A stretch of DNA of 64,000 nucleotides from Streptomyces sp. MBT53 (GCF_016654115.1 NZ_JAEQAZ010000009.1:62001-126000), one strand, 5' to 3'. Positions 25,317 to 36,750 are shown, counted from the first letter of the stretch. Notes: a model not told the origin generated them from the sequence alone. Made by a program: numbers and translations.

Positions 25317-26219
25317 TCAGGACGGCCATTCCGGTTCGGTGACGGTCGCGGCGAGTGCGTCGAGAAGCACCTGGGCGGGCTGGGACGCGGGCGGTTTGCC
25401 GTGGACGGCGGCCACGACCTGGCGGCGCATGCCGGGGATGCGGTGGAGGCTGACCCCGGGGTGCCGGTTGGCGAGGAGGGTGAGTCCCGGCAGCAGGCTC
25501 ACGCCGAGTCCGGCCGCGACGAGCGCCTGTACGGCGACGTAGTCGTCGGTCTCGAACTCGACCACCGGCTCGAAGCCGGCCCGGCCGCAGGCCGCGACGA
25601 GATGCTCACGGCAGCGTTCGCACCCGGCGATCCAGCGCGCGTCGGCATAGGTGGCCAGCTCCGCGCGGGGCCCGTCCCAGCACCGGTCCGCCGGGGTGAC
25701 CACGTACAACGGCTCGTCGAGCAGCGGTGTCATCGTGGTGTCGCGGCGGTCGCGCTGGGGCGGATCGCCGTGCTCGAAGATCAGCGCCACGTCCACGTCG
25801 TTGTTGCGCAGGGCGTTGAGCGCGTCGGGCGGTTCGGCCTCCCGCAGGGTCAGTTCGATCGCGGGATGCTCGACGGACACGCGGGCGGCGGCGAGCGGCA
25901 CGAGGGTGGCGAGCGCCGAGGGAAACGCGGCGAGCCGGACCCGGCCGGTGCGCAGTCCGGCCAGTTCGTCCAGTTCGGCGTGCACCGACTCGACCTGCGC
26001 GAGGATCGACTCGGCCCGGTCCACCAGCAGCCGGCCGGCCTCCGTGAGCCGGATACCGCGCCCCATCCGCTGCAGCAGCGGCACCCCGACCTCGGCCTCC
26101 AGCTTGGCGAGTTGATGACTCACCGAGGGCTGGGCGTAGTGCAGTGCCTCGGCGGCTGCCGTGATCGAACCCTCGCGGGCGACGGCGACCAGGACGCGCA
26201 ACCGACTCAAGTCGATCAT
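25317..26219 (-). CDS. LysR family transcriptional regulator
   Basis: The 300-residue protein has the LysR N-terminal winged helix (L-S-R-L-R-V-L-V-A-V-A, then Y-A-Q-P-S-V-S-H-Q-L-A-K-L-E) and a C-terminal ligand-binding domain of two alpha/beta subdomains. ATG 26219 starts the helix-turn-helix normally; an ATG 15 codons upstream is less likely. It is divergent from the encapsulin-cysteine desulfurase operon with a 174-base gap, the usual arrangement for a LysR activator and its target. That suggests control by a sulfur metabolite, in the manner of CysB, though the effector is not readable here. Confidence 0.92.
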   Translation of the reverse strand: MIDLSRLRVLVAVAREGSITAAAEALHYAQPSVSHQLAKLEAEVGVPLLQRMGRGIRLTEAGRLLVDRAESILAQVESVHAELDELAGLRTGRVRLAAFPSALATLVPLAAARVSVEHPAIELTLREAEPPDALNALRNNDVDVALIFEHGDPPQRDRRDTTMTPLLDEPLYVVTPADRCWDGPRAELATYADARWIAGCERCREHLVAACGRAGFEPVVEFETDDYVAVQALVAAGLGVSLLPGLTLLANRHPGVSLHRIPGMRRQVVAAVHGKPPASQPAQVLLDALAATVTEPEWPS

Positions 26220-26393
26220 TTGTGAATCATAGACCGCGTCGATGACAGCCTCGAAAACACGCATTGGACCATTACCGGGCTCACTGCGACGGTGAATCGA
26301 TAGTGGGTGCGAGAGATCTCGGCCGTACCTGTCCTGTCGGCGATCTCACCCCTCACGCCTGCCCGGATCCCGGGCGCCGAAAGGAGATGGCGC
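26220..26393. promoter_or_regulatory. Divergent promoter region, LysR/encapsulin
   Basis: The gap holds a near-direct repeat: GTGAATCATAG at 26222-26232 and GTGAATCGATAG at 26292-26303. Both are AT-rich for this genome and lie about 70 bases apart, so they are candidate LysR sites. A TTGGAC hexamer at 26264-26269 might be a -35 for the shell gene, but no good -10 follows. The shell gene ribosome site GAAAGGAG lies 6 bases before its ATG. Confidence 0.45.
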
Positions 26394-27332
26394 ATGACCA
26401 CGGCTGTGAATCCACCGTCGCGATCGATGTCGGTGAGCGACAGCGCGGCGCGGACCCTCGCGAACGCCACCAAGACCGTTCCCCAGATGGCCTCCATCAC
26501 GCCTCGCTGGCTGGTGCATCTGATGTCCTGGGTCCCGGTCGAGGCCGGCATCTACCGGGTGAACAAGGTCGTCCACCCCGAGTCGGTGCGCATCGAGTGC
26601 GACAACTACGACGAGTCGCCGCTCCCGGACACCTTCGTCGACTACGAACGCGAGCCCCGCGAGTACCGGCTCAAGGCCGTCCAGACGGTCCTGGACCTCC
26701 ACACCCGCATCTCCGACCTGTACTCCAGCCCGCACAACCAGACCGCACAGCAGCTGCGGCTGACCATCGAGGCGGTGAAGGAACACCAGGAGGGCGAGCT
26801 GATCAACAGCCCGGAGTACGGGATGCTGGCCAGCGTGGCGGACACCCAGCGCATCTCCACCATGGCGGGCCCGCCGACCCCGGACGACCTCGACGCCCTC
26901 ATCACGAAGGTGTGGAAGCAGCCGGCCTTCTTCCTCACCCACCCCGAGGGGATCGCCGCGTTCGGCAGGGAGTGCACCCGGCGAGGCGTACCGCCGGCCA
27001 CGGTCAGCATGTTCGGCTCGCAGTTCCTGACCTGGCGCGGCCTGCCGATCATCCCGTCGGACAAGGTCCCGCTGGAGAACGGCAGGACCAAGTTCATCCT
27101 GCTGCGCACCGGCGAGTCGCGCCAGGGCGTGGTCGGACTGTTCCAGCCCGGGCTCTCCGGCGAGCAGGGCATGGGTCTGTCGGTGCGGTTCATGCAGATC
27201 GACCGCAGCGCCATCGCCTCCTACCTGATCTCCCTCTACTGCTCGCTCGCGGTCCTCACCGACGACGCGCTCGCCGTGCTCGACGACGTCGAGGTCGACA
27301 AGTTCCATGACTACGCGCCGAGTTACCGGTAG
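26394..27332 (+). CDS. Family 2A encapsulin nanocompartment shell protein
   Basis: The 312-residue protein matches Family 2A encapsulins (SrpI-like) in length and in segments along the whole chain: I-T-P-R-W-L-V-H-L-M near residue 38, Y-R-V-N-K-V near 55, N-S-P-E-Y-G-M-L near 140, a central L-T-H-P-E-G-I-A-A-F-G-R-E-C-T-R-R-G, and the C-terminal F-H-D-Y. The HK97 fold assembles into a protein shell. No cyclic-nucleotide-binding insertion is present, which excludes Family 2B. ATG 26394 has a strong GAAAGGAG site. The cargo gene starts two bases after its stop, so shell and cargo are made together. Expected function is sequestering cysteine desulfurase and its sulfane sulfur in the cytoplasm. 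Confidence 0.93.
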   Translation: MTTAVNPPSRSMSVSDSAARTLANATKTVPQMASITPRWLVHLMSWVPVEAGIYRVNKVVHPESVRIECDNYDESPLPDTFVDYEREPREYRLKAVQTVLDLHTRISDLYSSPHNQTAQQLRLTIEAVKEHQEGELINSPEYGMLASVADTQRISTMAGPPTPDDLDALITKVWKQPAFFLTHPEGIAAFGRECTRRGVPPATVSMFGSQFLTWRGLPIIPSDKVPLENGRTKFILLRTGESRQGVVGLFQPGLSGEQGMGLSVRFMQIDRSAIASYLISLYCSLAVLTDDALAVLDDVEVDKFHDYAPSYR

Positions 27333-27334
27333 CC

Positions 27335-29419
<2,085 letters not shown>

Positions 29420-29441
29420 CCGAACGCGCCACCACAACCGG

Positions 29442-29474
29442 TACGGCGGAGACCTGTCCAAGGTCTCCGCCGTA
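29442..29474. terminator. Bidirectional terminator after the encapsulin operon
   Basis: A 14-base arm (29442-29455) and its exact complement (29461-29474) flank a five-base loop. It lies between the desulfurase stop and the convergent substrate-binding protein stop, so it can serve both operons and marks the 3' end of the two-gene encapsulin transcript. Confidence 0.85.
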
Positions 29475-29483
29475 TCCGTCGGG

Positions 29484-31169
29484 TCATTTCTTCAGCCAGC
29501 CGACCTTCGTGTAGTCGACGTCCGCGAGGCCGCTCGCGCCGTAGTTGGCGAGGTTCGAGCGGACCGCGAGGACTTGGGGGCGCTGGTAGACGGGGATGGA
29601 GTGGCCCAGTGCCCAGATCTTGGCGTCGGCCTCGTTGTAGAGCTTGTTCGCCTCGGTGGTGTCCGTGGTCTCGGTGGCCTTCTTCAGCAGGGCGTCGACC
29701 TCGGGGGACCCGACCGAACCGTAGTTCTGGTAGAGGTTCTTGCCGGACGGCTCGCGGTAGATCGGGTACGCCTGGGAGCGGAAGATCTGGTCGACCCAAC
29801 GGAAACTCGTCAGATCGAAGTTGCCGATCGTGACGTACTTGGAGAAGTAGTCGTTCGACGGCACCTTCACGATGTTCAGCTTGATGCCGACCTGCGCCAA
29901 CTGTGCCTGGACCAGCTCTGATTGGTCCACCTGTGCGGAGGTGGAGCCCGCGCTCAGCGTGTAGCCGAGCGTGAGCTGCTTGCCGTCCTTGACCCGCTTG
30001 CCGCCCCGGAGCTTCCAGCCCGCCGCGTCCAGCAGCTCGCCCGCCTTCTTCAGGTCGTACGTGCCGTACGTGCCGGAGTTGTCCTGGTAGCCGGCCTGGT
30101 TGGGCATGAAGAAGTGGCTGCCGTACGGCTTGAGTTGGACAGGGAGATCCTTGCCGAAGGCGGCGGCGATGGACTTGCGGTCGATGGCGTGCTGGAGGGC
30201 CTGACGGACACGCACGTCCTTCAGCGGGCCGCGCGCGCCGTTGAACTCGATGTGCACCTCGTCCCAGCGGGCGCCGACCCGGATGTCGGTGCCCGCCGCC
30301 TTGTACAGCCGCTTGTAGTCCTCGGGCAGGAGCGCGGCGGCGTAGTCGATCTCCTTGTTGAGGTAGGCGTCCGTCCAGGCGGTGTAGTCGAGGGCGCGGA
30401 AGACGATCGAGTCCAACTTGGGCTTCGTTCCCCACCAGTTGGGGTCAGGTACCGCCGTGATGGTCTGGGCCGTCCTGTCGTACGAGGAGATCTTGAAGGC
30501 GTTCCCGGTGATCGGGATCTGCTGCGTCCAGCCCTTGTTGAACTTGTCCGGGGTGTCGATCCCGGCGGCCGGCAGCAGCGGGTTGAAGAGGTGCTTCCAG
30601 TCGGCGTACGGCGTGGTGAAGGTGACCTTGACCTGGTGCGCGTCGGCGCCCTGTTCGACCTTGCCGATCTGTTCGTAGCCGGAGGTGTCGGCGGCCTCGT
30701 ACGCCTTGTCCGTGCCGTTGTTCGCCCGCCACAGGGCCGCGAAGTCCCGCCAGTCGACGGCCTTTCCGTCGGACCACTTCGCCTTGGGGTTGAGCTTGTA
30801 GACGACCGTCTGCGGGCTGGTGGAGGTCACCGAGACGGAGAGCAGGAAGTCGGTGTCGGGGTGGGACTCGCCCTGGGCGTCCGCCCAGAACAGCCTGGGC
30901 TCCACGAGCGCGTTGATGTCCTGCGCGTCGCCCTGGTTGCCGTTGGCGGTGTAGCGGTTGTAGTCCGCGATCCACTGCGAGATCGCCAGCTTGAGGGTGC
31001 CGCCCTGCTGGATGTCGTTCAGCGACCGGGCGTTGATGGCCTGGCTGCCGGCCGGGGCCGCGCTTCGCTGCGCGACGGGTCTGCCGTCGTCGGAGGAGCC
31101 GCAGCCGGTCACCAGCAACGCGGTCGCCGCGGTGGCGGCGACCCATGCAGCGGTGGAGGTCTGTCGCAT
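29484..31169 (-). CDS. Oligopeptide-type ABC substrate-binding lipoprotein
   Basis: The 561-residue family 5 (DppA/OppA-type) binding protein has a lipobox L-L-V-T-G-C near residue 24 and the family segments K-W-S-D-G-K-A-V-D-W and L-Q-H-A-I-D-R-K. ATG 31169 follows AAGGA. It is divergent from two permeases and a fused ATPase, giving a complete importer around a shared promoter region. Ligands of this family include peptides, nickel, and various organic molecules. The neighbouring SsuD-like gene suggests a sulfur-containing ligand, which is an inference. Confidence 0.92.
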   Translation of the reverse strand: MRQTSTAAWVAATAATALLVTGCGSSDDGRPVAQRSAAPAGSQAINARSLNDIQQGGTLKLAISQWIADYNRYTANGNQGDAQDINALVEPRLFWADAQGESHPDTDFLLSVSVTSTSPQTVVYKLNPKAKWSDGKAVDWRDFAALWRANNGTDKAYEAADTSGYEQIGKVEQGADAHQVKVTFTTPYADWKHLFNPLLPAAGIDTPDKFNKGWTQQIPITGNAFKISSYDRTAQTITAVPDPNWWGTKPKLDSIVFRALDYTAWTDAYLNKEIDYAAALLPEDYKRLYKAAGTDIRVGARWDEVHIEFNGARGPLKDVRVRQALQHAIDRKSIAAAFGKDLPVQLKPYGSHFFMPNQAGYQDNSGTYGTYDLKKAGELLDAAGWKLRGGKRVKDGKQLTLGYTLSAGSTSAQVDQSELVQAQLAQVGIKLNIVKVPSNDYFSKYVTIGNFDLTSFRWVDQIFRSQAYPIYREPSGKNLYQNYGSVGSPEVDALLKKATETTDTTEANKLYNEADAKIWALGHSIPVYQRPQVLAVRSNLANYGASGLADVDYTKVGWLKK

Positions 31170-31292
31170 GTCGGTGTCCTTCGTGAGGCCGGTGGTCGTC
31201 AGTGGGGGGCGCCGGAACTCGGGGTGGGCGCGCCGGACTTCAGGTGGATGCACCGAACGTAGAACGGCCTACGACCCCCGGGGGAGACCCCC

Positions 31293-31320
31293 TGGACACC
31301 TGACATGTTCTCTTCATAAA
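31293..31320 (+). promoter_or_regulatory. Possible promoter of the permease/ATPase/ssuD operon
   Basis: TGGACA (31293-31298) and CATAAA (31315-31320) are spaced 16 bases apart, and the GTG start lies 31 bases further. A 10-base palindrome CCCCCGGGGG is at 31275-31284 in the same 180-base divergent region. Both hexamers are imperfect, so this is a weak call. Confidence 0.3.
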
Positions 31321-31351
31321 GTGGCAACAAGACGCGCGGACCATTTCTACT

Positions 31352-32338
31352 GTGCCTGCCTACCTGGCCAAACGACTCGGCTACTACGCCCTGTTGCTCC
31401 TGGCCGCAGTCTGCCTCTCCTACCTGCTGGCCTCGCTCGCGCTCCACCCGCGCGAGTACTACGCCGGCCGGCAGCCGCCCATCCCCGCGGCCTCGGTGAA
31501 CCACCATCTCGACGAGATCGGCGTCAACGACCGCACCCCGCTGCCGAGTCGCTTCCTGCGCTGGCTCGGGCACGCGGTGCGCGGCGACCTCGGCGAGACC
31601 ATCGACGGCACCTCCGTCGACGCCGAGTTCGGTCGCCGACTCGGCGTCAGCCTGCGGCTGTTGCTCGCCGGGACCGTGTTCGGGACCGTAGTGGGAGTGC
31701 TCGTCGGAGCCTGGACGGCCGTACGGCAGTACCGGTTCAGCGACCGGGCCGTCACCCTCGCCTCCTTCGCGCTTCTCTCAACTCCCGTGTTCCTGCTGGC
31801 GATTCTCCTCAAGACCGGCGCGATCTGGTTCAACCAGAGCACCGGCACGGACCTGATCCAGTTCACCGGAGAGAAGAGCCCCGGCGTGACCGGCGGCCTC
31901 TGGACCGTCCTCAAGGACCGGAGCGTGCACCTGCTCCTGCCCACCCTCTCCGTCGCCCTCTTCGCCGTCGCGAGCTACAGCCGCTACCAGCGCAACACCA
32001 TGCTCGACGTCCTCGGCTCCGACTATCTGCGCACCGCACGGGCCAAGGGCCTCGCCCGCCGCACGGTCTTCCTCAAACACGGACTCCGGACGGCCCTCAT
32101 CCCCATGTCGACCTACTTCTCCTACGGCTTCCTCGCGCTGTTCACCGGCGCCATCTTCACGGAGACGATCTTCGGCTGGCACGGCATGGGGGAGTGGTTC
32201 ATCGCGTCGATCGGCAAGAACGACGTGAACTCGGTGGTCGCCGTGAACCTCTTCGCCGCCGTCACCGTGCTGCTCTCCGGCTTCCTCGCCGACCTCCTGC
32301 ACGCCGCCCTCGACCCACGCATCCGGCAGGCATCATGA
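31352..32338 (+). CDS. Oligopeptide-type ABC permease (DppB-like)
   Basis: The 328-residue inner-membrane permease has about six membrane segments and the cytoplasmic EAA-type loop D-Y-L-R-T-A-R-A-K-G-L that docks the ATPase, near residue 225. The C terminus ends L-D-P-R-I-R, as in DppB. It starts with GTG 31352 and has no clear ribosome site. Its stop overlaps the next permease ATG, so both permeases are coupled. Confidence 0.92.
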   Translation: MPAYLAKRLGYYALLLLAAVCLSYLLASLALHPREYYAGRQPPIPAASVNHHLDEIGVNDRTPLPSRFLRWLGHAVRGDLGETIDGTSVDAEFGRRLGVSLRLLLAGTVFGTVVGVLVGAWTAVRQYRFSDRAVTLASFALLSTPVFLLAILLKTGAIWFNQSTGTDLIQFTGEKSPGVTGGLWTVLKDRSVHLLLPTLSVALFAVASYSRYQRNTMLDVLGSDYLRTARAKGLARRTVFLKHGLRTALIPMSTYFSYGFLALFTGAIFTETIFGWHGMGEWFIASIGKNDVNSVVAVNLFAAVTVLLSGFLADLLHAALDPRIRQAS

Positions 32339-33234
32339 CCACGACCGTCATCGCCGAAGAGGCACCCGTCGCCGCCCCGCCCGCCGGTCGCGCCACCGTC
32401 GTCCTGCGCCGCTTCCTGCGCAACCGCGCCGCCCTCGCCGGAGCCGTCGTCCTGGTGCTGCTGTTCCTGCTGGCCTTCGTCGGGCCGTACACCACCAAGT
32501 GGTCCTACAGCCACATCGACTACACCGCGCTGCGGGCCGCACCCGGCGGCGACCACTGGTGGGGCACCAACCGCATCGGCCAGGACGTGTTCGCGCAGAC
32601 CGTGCGCGGCCTGCAGAAGTCCCTCGTCATCGGACTGCTCGTCGCCGTGCTGTCCACCGGGCTCGCCTCGCTCGTCGGCGCCTGCGCCGGATACTTCGGC
32701 GGCTGGACCGACCGGCTGCTCATGTTCTTCGTGGACCTGCTGCTGGTCTTCCCCTCCTTCCTGATCATCGCGATCGTCTCGCCCCGGCTGAGCTCCCGAG
32801 GCTGGTTCGCCCTGGTCGGGCTGCTCGGGCTCTTCGCCTGGATGATCACCGCCCGGGTGGTCCGGTCCATGACGCTCTCCCTCAAGGAGCGCGAATTCGT
32901 GCGCGCCGCGCGGTACATGGGCGTCGGACCGTTCCGGATCATCTGGCGGCACGTGCTGCCCAACGTGGCCTCCTTCCTCATCATCGACGCCACCATCCAG
33001 GTCGGCGGCGCGGTGATGAGCGAAACGGCGCTGTCGTACTTCGGCTTCGGCGTCCAGCCGCCCGACGTCTCGCTCGGCACGCTGATCGCCGACGGGACGA
33101 GCGCCGCGGTCACCTACCCCTGGATGTTCTTCTTCGCGGCCGGACTCCTGGTCGTCTTCGTACTGGCGGTCAACCTGGTGGGCGACGGACTGAGAGACGC
33201 GCTGGACCCCACCTCGAAAGGCGCCTCCCGATGA
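32335..33234 (+). CDS. Oligopeptide-type ABC permease (DppC-like)
   Basis: The 299-residue permease has the DppC pattern: a long first membrane segment, the G-T-N-R-I-G-Q-D-V-F motif near residue 78, and the ATPase-docking loop E-F-V-R-A-A-R-Y-M-G-V near 195. The C terminus ends G-L-R-D-A-L-D-P. ATG 32335 overlaps the preceding stop (ATGA), and its own stop overlaps the ATPase start in the same way, so the whole unit is translationally coupled. Confidence 0.93.
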   Translation: MTTTVIAEEAPVAAPPAGRATVVLRRFLRNRAALAGAVVLVLLFLLAFVGPYTTKWSYSHIDYTALRAAPGGDHWWGTNRIGQDVFAQTVRGLQKSLVIGLLVAVLSTGLASLVGACAGYFGGWTDRLLMFFVDLLLVFPSFLIIAIVSPRLSSRGWFALVGLLGLFAWMITARVVRSMTLSLKEREFVRAARYMGVGPFRIIWRHVLPNVASFLIIDATIQVGGAVMSETALSYFGFGVQPPDVSLGTLIADGTSAAVTYPWMFFFAAGLLVVFVLAVNLVGDGLRDALDPTSKGASR

Positions 33235-35030
33235 GCCCGATCCTCCAAGTGACCGACCTGGACGTCGACTTCGACGGACGGCCCGCCGTACGCGGGGTCG
33301 GTCTCACCCTCGAACGCGGTGAAGTCCTCGGCCTCGTCGGCGAGTCGGGCTCCGGCAAGTCCGCGACCGCGCTCGCCGTCCTCGGCCTGCTCCCGGGCAA
33401 CGCGGAAGTACGCGGGTCCGTACGGCTCGACGGGCAGGAACTCGTCGGCGCCTCGGAACGGCAACTCACCCGGATTCGCGGCAGCCGCGTCTCCATGGTG
33501 TTCCAGGACCCGCTGTCCGCGTTCACGCCCGTCTACCGGATCGGCGACCAGATCGCCGAGGCCGTACGAGCCCACCAGGACGTCTCCCGCGACCATGCAC
33601 GGCAGCGGGCGGTCGAACTCCTCAACCTCGTCGGCATCCCCGAACCCGCCCTGCGCGCAAGGGCGTTCCCGCACGAGTTCTCCGGCGGCATGCGCCAGCG
33701 CGCGATGATCGCCATGGCGATGGCCAACGACCCCGACATCATCCTCGCCGACGAACCGACCACCGCCCTCGACGTCACCATCCAGGCACAGGTGCTCGAC
33801 GTCCTGCGCACCGCACAGCGCGAGACCGGCGCCGCGCTGCTCCTGGTCAGCCACGACCTCGGTGTCATCGCCGGGACGGCCGACCGGGTCGCCGTGATGC
33901 ACGAGGGACGGGTCGTGGAATCGGGCACGGCCGACGATGTCTTCGAGCGCCCGCAGGAGCCGTACACCAAGCGGCTGTTGGCCGCCGTCCCCCGGATGGA
34001 CACCCCGCGCGCAATCCAACCACCCACCGGCGAAACGGTGTTGAAGGTACGCGGTCTCACCAGAACCTTCCCGCTCCTCAAAGGGGCCGCCTTCAAACGC
34101 CGGATCGGCTCCGTGTACGCCGTCGACGGCGTCGACCTCGACATCCGGCGCGGCGAGACACTCGCCCTCGTCGGCGAATCGGGCTCCGGGAAGTCGACGA
34201 CGCTCTTCGAACTGCTCGAACTGGCCCCGCCGGAAGGCGGATCGATCGAACTGTTCGGCAACGACCTCTCCGGGCTCGGGAAGTCGCAGGCGAAGGCCCT
34301 GCGCCGCCGCGTCCAGATCGTCTTCCAGGACCCGATGGCCTCCCTCGACCCGCGCATGCCCGTCGGGGACATCGTCGCCGAACCGCTGCGCACCCAGGGC
34401 GCGGACCGGGCGACGATCGGCCGGCGCGTGCCCGAACTCCTCACCCAGGTCGGCCTGGACCCGGCCCACGCGGAGCGCTACCCGCACGAGTTCTCCGGCG
34501 GCCAGCGGCAACGCGTCGGCATCGCCCGCGCGCTCTCCGTCGAACCCGAACTGCTCGTCCTGGACGAACCGGTCTCGGCACTCGACGTCTCCGTCCAGGC
34601 CGGGGTGCTCAGCCTGCTGCAACGCCTCAAGGAGGAACTGGGCCTCGCCTATCTCTTCGTCTCCCACGACCTGTCCGTGGTGCGGAACATCGCCGACCGC
34701 GTGAGCGTCGTCTACCTCGGACGCACGGTCGAGGCGGGTCCCGTGGACGAGGTGTTCGAGCGCCCCCGGCACCCCTACACCCAGGCCCTCCTCTCCGCCG
34801 TACCCCTGCCGGACCCGGCCCGCGAGCGGGAACGGCAGCGGACGCGCATCCTGCTCGCCGGCGACCCACCGAGCCCGACACGACGCTACGACGGCTGCCG
34901 GTTCCGGGCCCGCTGCCCGCTCCATCCGCAGCTGGCGGAGCCGGAGCGGAAACGGTGCGGCCAGGAGGTGCCGGTGTTCGGCGGGGACGGGGCGGCCTGC
35001 CACTTTCCGCGGGTGCGGGAGGTCGTCTGA
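33231..35030 (+). CDS. Fused dual ATPase (DppD-DppF type)
   Basis: The 599-residue protein carries two ABC ATPase domains in tandem. Walker A G-E-S-G-S-G-K-S occurs near residues 37 and 313; signatures are F-S-G-G-M-R-Q and F-S-G-G-Q-R-Q. Each domain is followed by the oligopeptide-transporter C-terminal extension, and the second ends with a Cys motif (C-R-F-R-A-R-C-P and a later C-H-F-P) that can bind an iron-sulfur cluster in this family. It energises the two permeases encoded upstream. Confidence 0.94.
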   Translation: MSPILQVTDLDVDFDGRPAVRGVGLTLERGEVLGLVGESGSGKSATALAVLGLLPGNAEVRGSVRLDGQELVGASERQLTRIRGSRVSMVFQDPLSAFTPVYRIGDQIAEAVRAHQDVSRDHARQRAVELLNLVGIPEPALRARAFPHEFSGGMRQRAMIAMAMANDPDIILADEPTTALDVTIQAQVLDVLRTAQRETGAALLLVSHDLGVIAGTADRVAVMHEGRVVESGTADDVFERPQEPYTKRLLAAVPRMDTPRAIQPPTGETVLKVRGLTRTFPLLKGAAFKRRIGSVYAVDGVDLDIRRGETLALVGESGSGKSTTLFELLELAPPEGGSIELFGNDLSGLGKSQAKALRRRVQIVFQDPMASLDPRMPVGDIVAEPLRTQGADRATIGRRVPELLTQVGLDPAHAERYPHEFSGGQRQRVGIARALSVEPELLVLDEPVSALDVSVQAGVLSLLQRLKEELGLAYLFVSHDLSVVRNIADRVSVVYLGRTVEAGPVDEVFERPRHPYTQALLSAVPLPDPARERERQRTRILLAGDPPSPTRRYDGCRFRARCPLHPQLAEPERKRCGQEVPVFGGDGAACHFPRVREVV

Positions 35031-35102
35031 TCCAGGCTGGGTTTCGCTTTCCGCCCGAACATCCCTCGCACCGCCGTCGGTCACACCGCGATCGGAGTCA
35101 CG

Positions 35103-36167
35103 ATGAGCCCGGAATTCCTCTGGTACATCCCCAACACCGTCGAACCGGGCCACCGTGGCGACGACACGACGGACGGCTGGGGCTCCATCGAGTACTCCAC
35201 CGACCTCGCCCGCACCGCCGAACGCCACGGCTGGGGTGGCGCCCTCCTGGGCACCGGGTGGGGACGCCCGGACACCTTCACCGTCGCGACCGCGCTGGCC
35301 GCACGGACCACCACGTTCAAGCCCCTGATCGCGATCCGTCCCGGCTACTGGCAGCCCGCCCAATTCGCCGCCGCGGCAGCCACGTTGGACCAGCTCAGCC
35401 GCGGCCGGGTCCTGGTCAACATCGTCAGCGGCCTCGACAACCTGGCCGCCTACGGCGACACCCGCAGCGATCCGGCCCAACGGTACGCGCGCACCCAGGA
35501 GTTCCTGCATCTCGTACGACGGCTGTGGACCGAGGGGGACGTGTCGTTCGACGGCGATCACTTCCAAGTGAGCGGCTCCACGATCGGGCCCCGCCCCTGG
35601 AAGACGGCCGGCAGAGCGCATCCCACGCTGTACTTCGGCGGCGCGTCCGAGGCCGCCGAGCGGGTGTCGGCGGCCGAGGCGGACGTACAGCTCTTCTGGG
35701 GCGAACCGCTCGCCGGACTCGCCGAACGCATCGACAGGCTAAGGCAGTTGAGCGATCAGATCGGCCGTCGGCACCGGCCGCTGGAGTTCGGCCTGCGGAT
35801 CACCACCGTGGTGCGCGACACCACGGAGGAGGCGTGGCGGGCGGCCGAGGGGAGGGTCGCGCGCATGGCGGCCGGTTCGGCCGACGAGCTGACCTGGACG
35901 GGGAACCGGAAGACGGCCGTCGGACAGCAACGGCTCTACGACCTCGCCGCCCGGGGCGAAGTGCTCGACACCTGCCTGTACACCACGCCGGGCAGGTTCG
36001 GCGGCGGGGGAGCGGCGACGACCTGGCTGGTCGGTTCCGCCGCCGACGTGGCCACGGCGCTGGACGACTACCGCAAGCTCGGCATCACACACTTCGTCCT
36101 CTCCGACACGCCCTACAAGCAGGAGATCGTCCGCATCGGAGACCAACTCCTGTCCCGGATACGGTGA
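35103..36167 (+). CDS. ssuD: SsuD-like alkanesulfonate monooxygenase (LLM family)
   Basis: The 354-residue TIM-barrel luciferase-like monooxygenase has SsuD hallmarks: F-L-W-Y-I-P-N at the start, R-P-G-Y-W-Q-P near residue 80, and a C-terminal A-A-T-T-W-L-V-G-S followed by F-V-L-S-D-T-P-Y. It would use reduced FMN and oxygen to release sulfite from sulfonates. A dedicated SsuE-like reductase is encoded at 58.3 kb. It lies 72 bases after the ATPase gene, with GGAG just upstream of its ATG, and is likely in the same operon. The actual organosulfur substrate is not known. Confidence 0.8.
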   Translation: MSPEFLWYIPNTVEPGHRGDDTTDGWGSIEYSTDLARTAERHGWGGALLGTGWGRPDTFTVATALAARTTTFKPLIAIRPGYWQPAQFAAAAATLDQLSRGRVLVNIVSGLDNLAAYGDTRSDPAQRYARTQEFLHLVRRLWTEGDVSFDGDHFQVSGSTIGPRPWKTAGRAHPTLYFGGASEAAERVSAAEADVQLFWGEPLAGLAERIDRLRQLSDQIGRRHRPLEFGLRITTVVRDTTEEAWRAAEGRVARMAAGSADELTWTGNRKTAVGQQRLYDLAARGEVLDTCLYTTPGRFGGGGAATTWLVGSAADVATALDDYRKLGITHFVLSDTPYKQEIVRIGDQLLSRIR

Positions 36168-36179
36168 TTGGGGGTGCTG

Positions 36180-36728
36180 GTGACCACCGCACTCATTGTC
36201 ATCGGCGGACTGCCCGGTACCGGGAAGACCACGCTGTCCCGACTCCTGGCAGCACGCATCGGGGCGGTGCACCTGCGTGTCGACACCATCGAGCAGGCGC
36301 TCGTCCGCTCCGGCCTGGCACAGCACCCCGTCGGACCGGCAGGCTACGTCGTCGGGTATGCCCTGGCCGAGGAACACCTTCGGCAGGGGCTCACCGTGAT
36401 CGCGGAGTCGGTCAATCCGCTGGCCGTCACCCGGGACAGCTGGCGCGACGCGGGGGCCGGGGCGGGCGTTCCGGTCGTAGAGGTGGAAGTGATCTGCTCG
36501 GATCCGGCCGAGCACCGACACCGCGTGACCTCGCGCTCGGTCGACATTCCCGGTCTGCCGCTTCCGGACTGGCAGCAGGTCCGGCGACGCGACCACGAAC
36601 CGTGGAACCGTGAGCACATCACCCTCGACACGGCCGGAGAAGGACCACAGGATTCGCTCAACTCGCTTCTCCACCAGCTCGATCGACTCCGACTCCTCGC
36701 TCCGGCGCGTCCCCCCGAGGCGTCTTGA
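36180..36728 (+). CDS. P-loop kinase/ATPase
   Basis: The 182-residue protein begins with a Walker A G-L-P-G-T-G-K-T-T and has a D-T-I-E segment near residue 38 and an E-S-V-N-P-L motif near 77, as in small P-loop kinases of the zeta-toxin/gluconate kinase/APS-kinase-like group. The substrate is not evident; the sulfur setting makes an APS-kinase-like role tempting, but the specific CysC motifs are absent. I chose GTG 36180 because of the GGGGG just upstream; an in-frame TTG at 36168 is possible. It follows ssuD by 12 bases. Confidence 0.7.
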   Translation: MTTALIVIGGLPGTGKTTLSRLLAARIGAVHLRVDTIEQALVRSGLAQHPVGPAGYVVGYALAEEHLRQGLTVIAESVNPLAVTRDSWRDAGAGAGVPVVEVEVICSDPAEHRHRVTSRSVDIPGLPLPDWQQVRRRDHEPWNREHITLDTAGEGPQDSLNSLLHQLDRLRLLAPARPPEAS

Positions 36729-36750
36729 CGCCGAGAGAGCAGTCGATCTA

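Noticed and set aside
26394..27332. Family 2B encapsulin (with cyclic-nucleotide-binding insertion)
   Set aside because: The 312-residue length leaves no room for the insertion, and the partner is a cysteine desulfurase rather than a terpene cyclase.
36168..36728. Adenylylsulfate kinase (CysC) identity for the P-loop protein after ssuD
   Set aside because: Apart from Walker A, the CysC-specific motifs are not seen; the sulfur neighbourhood alone is not enough.
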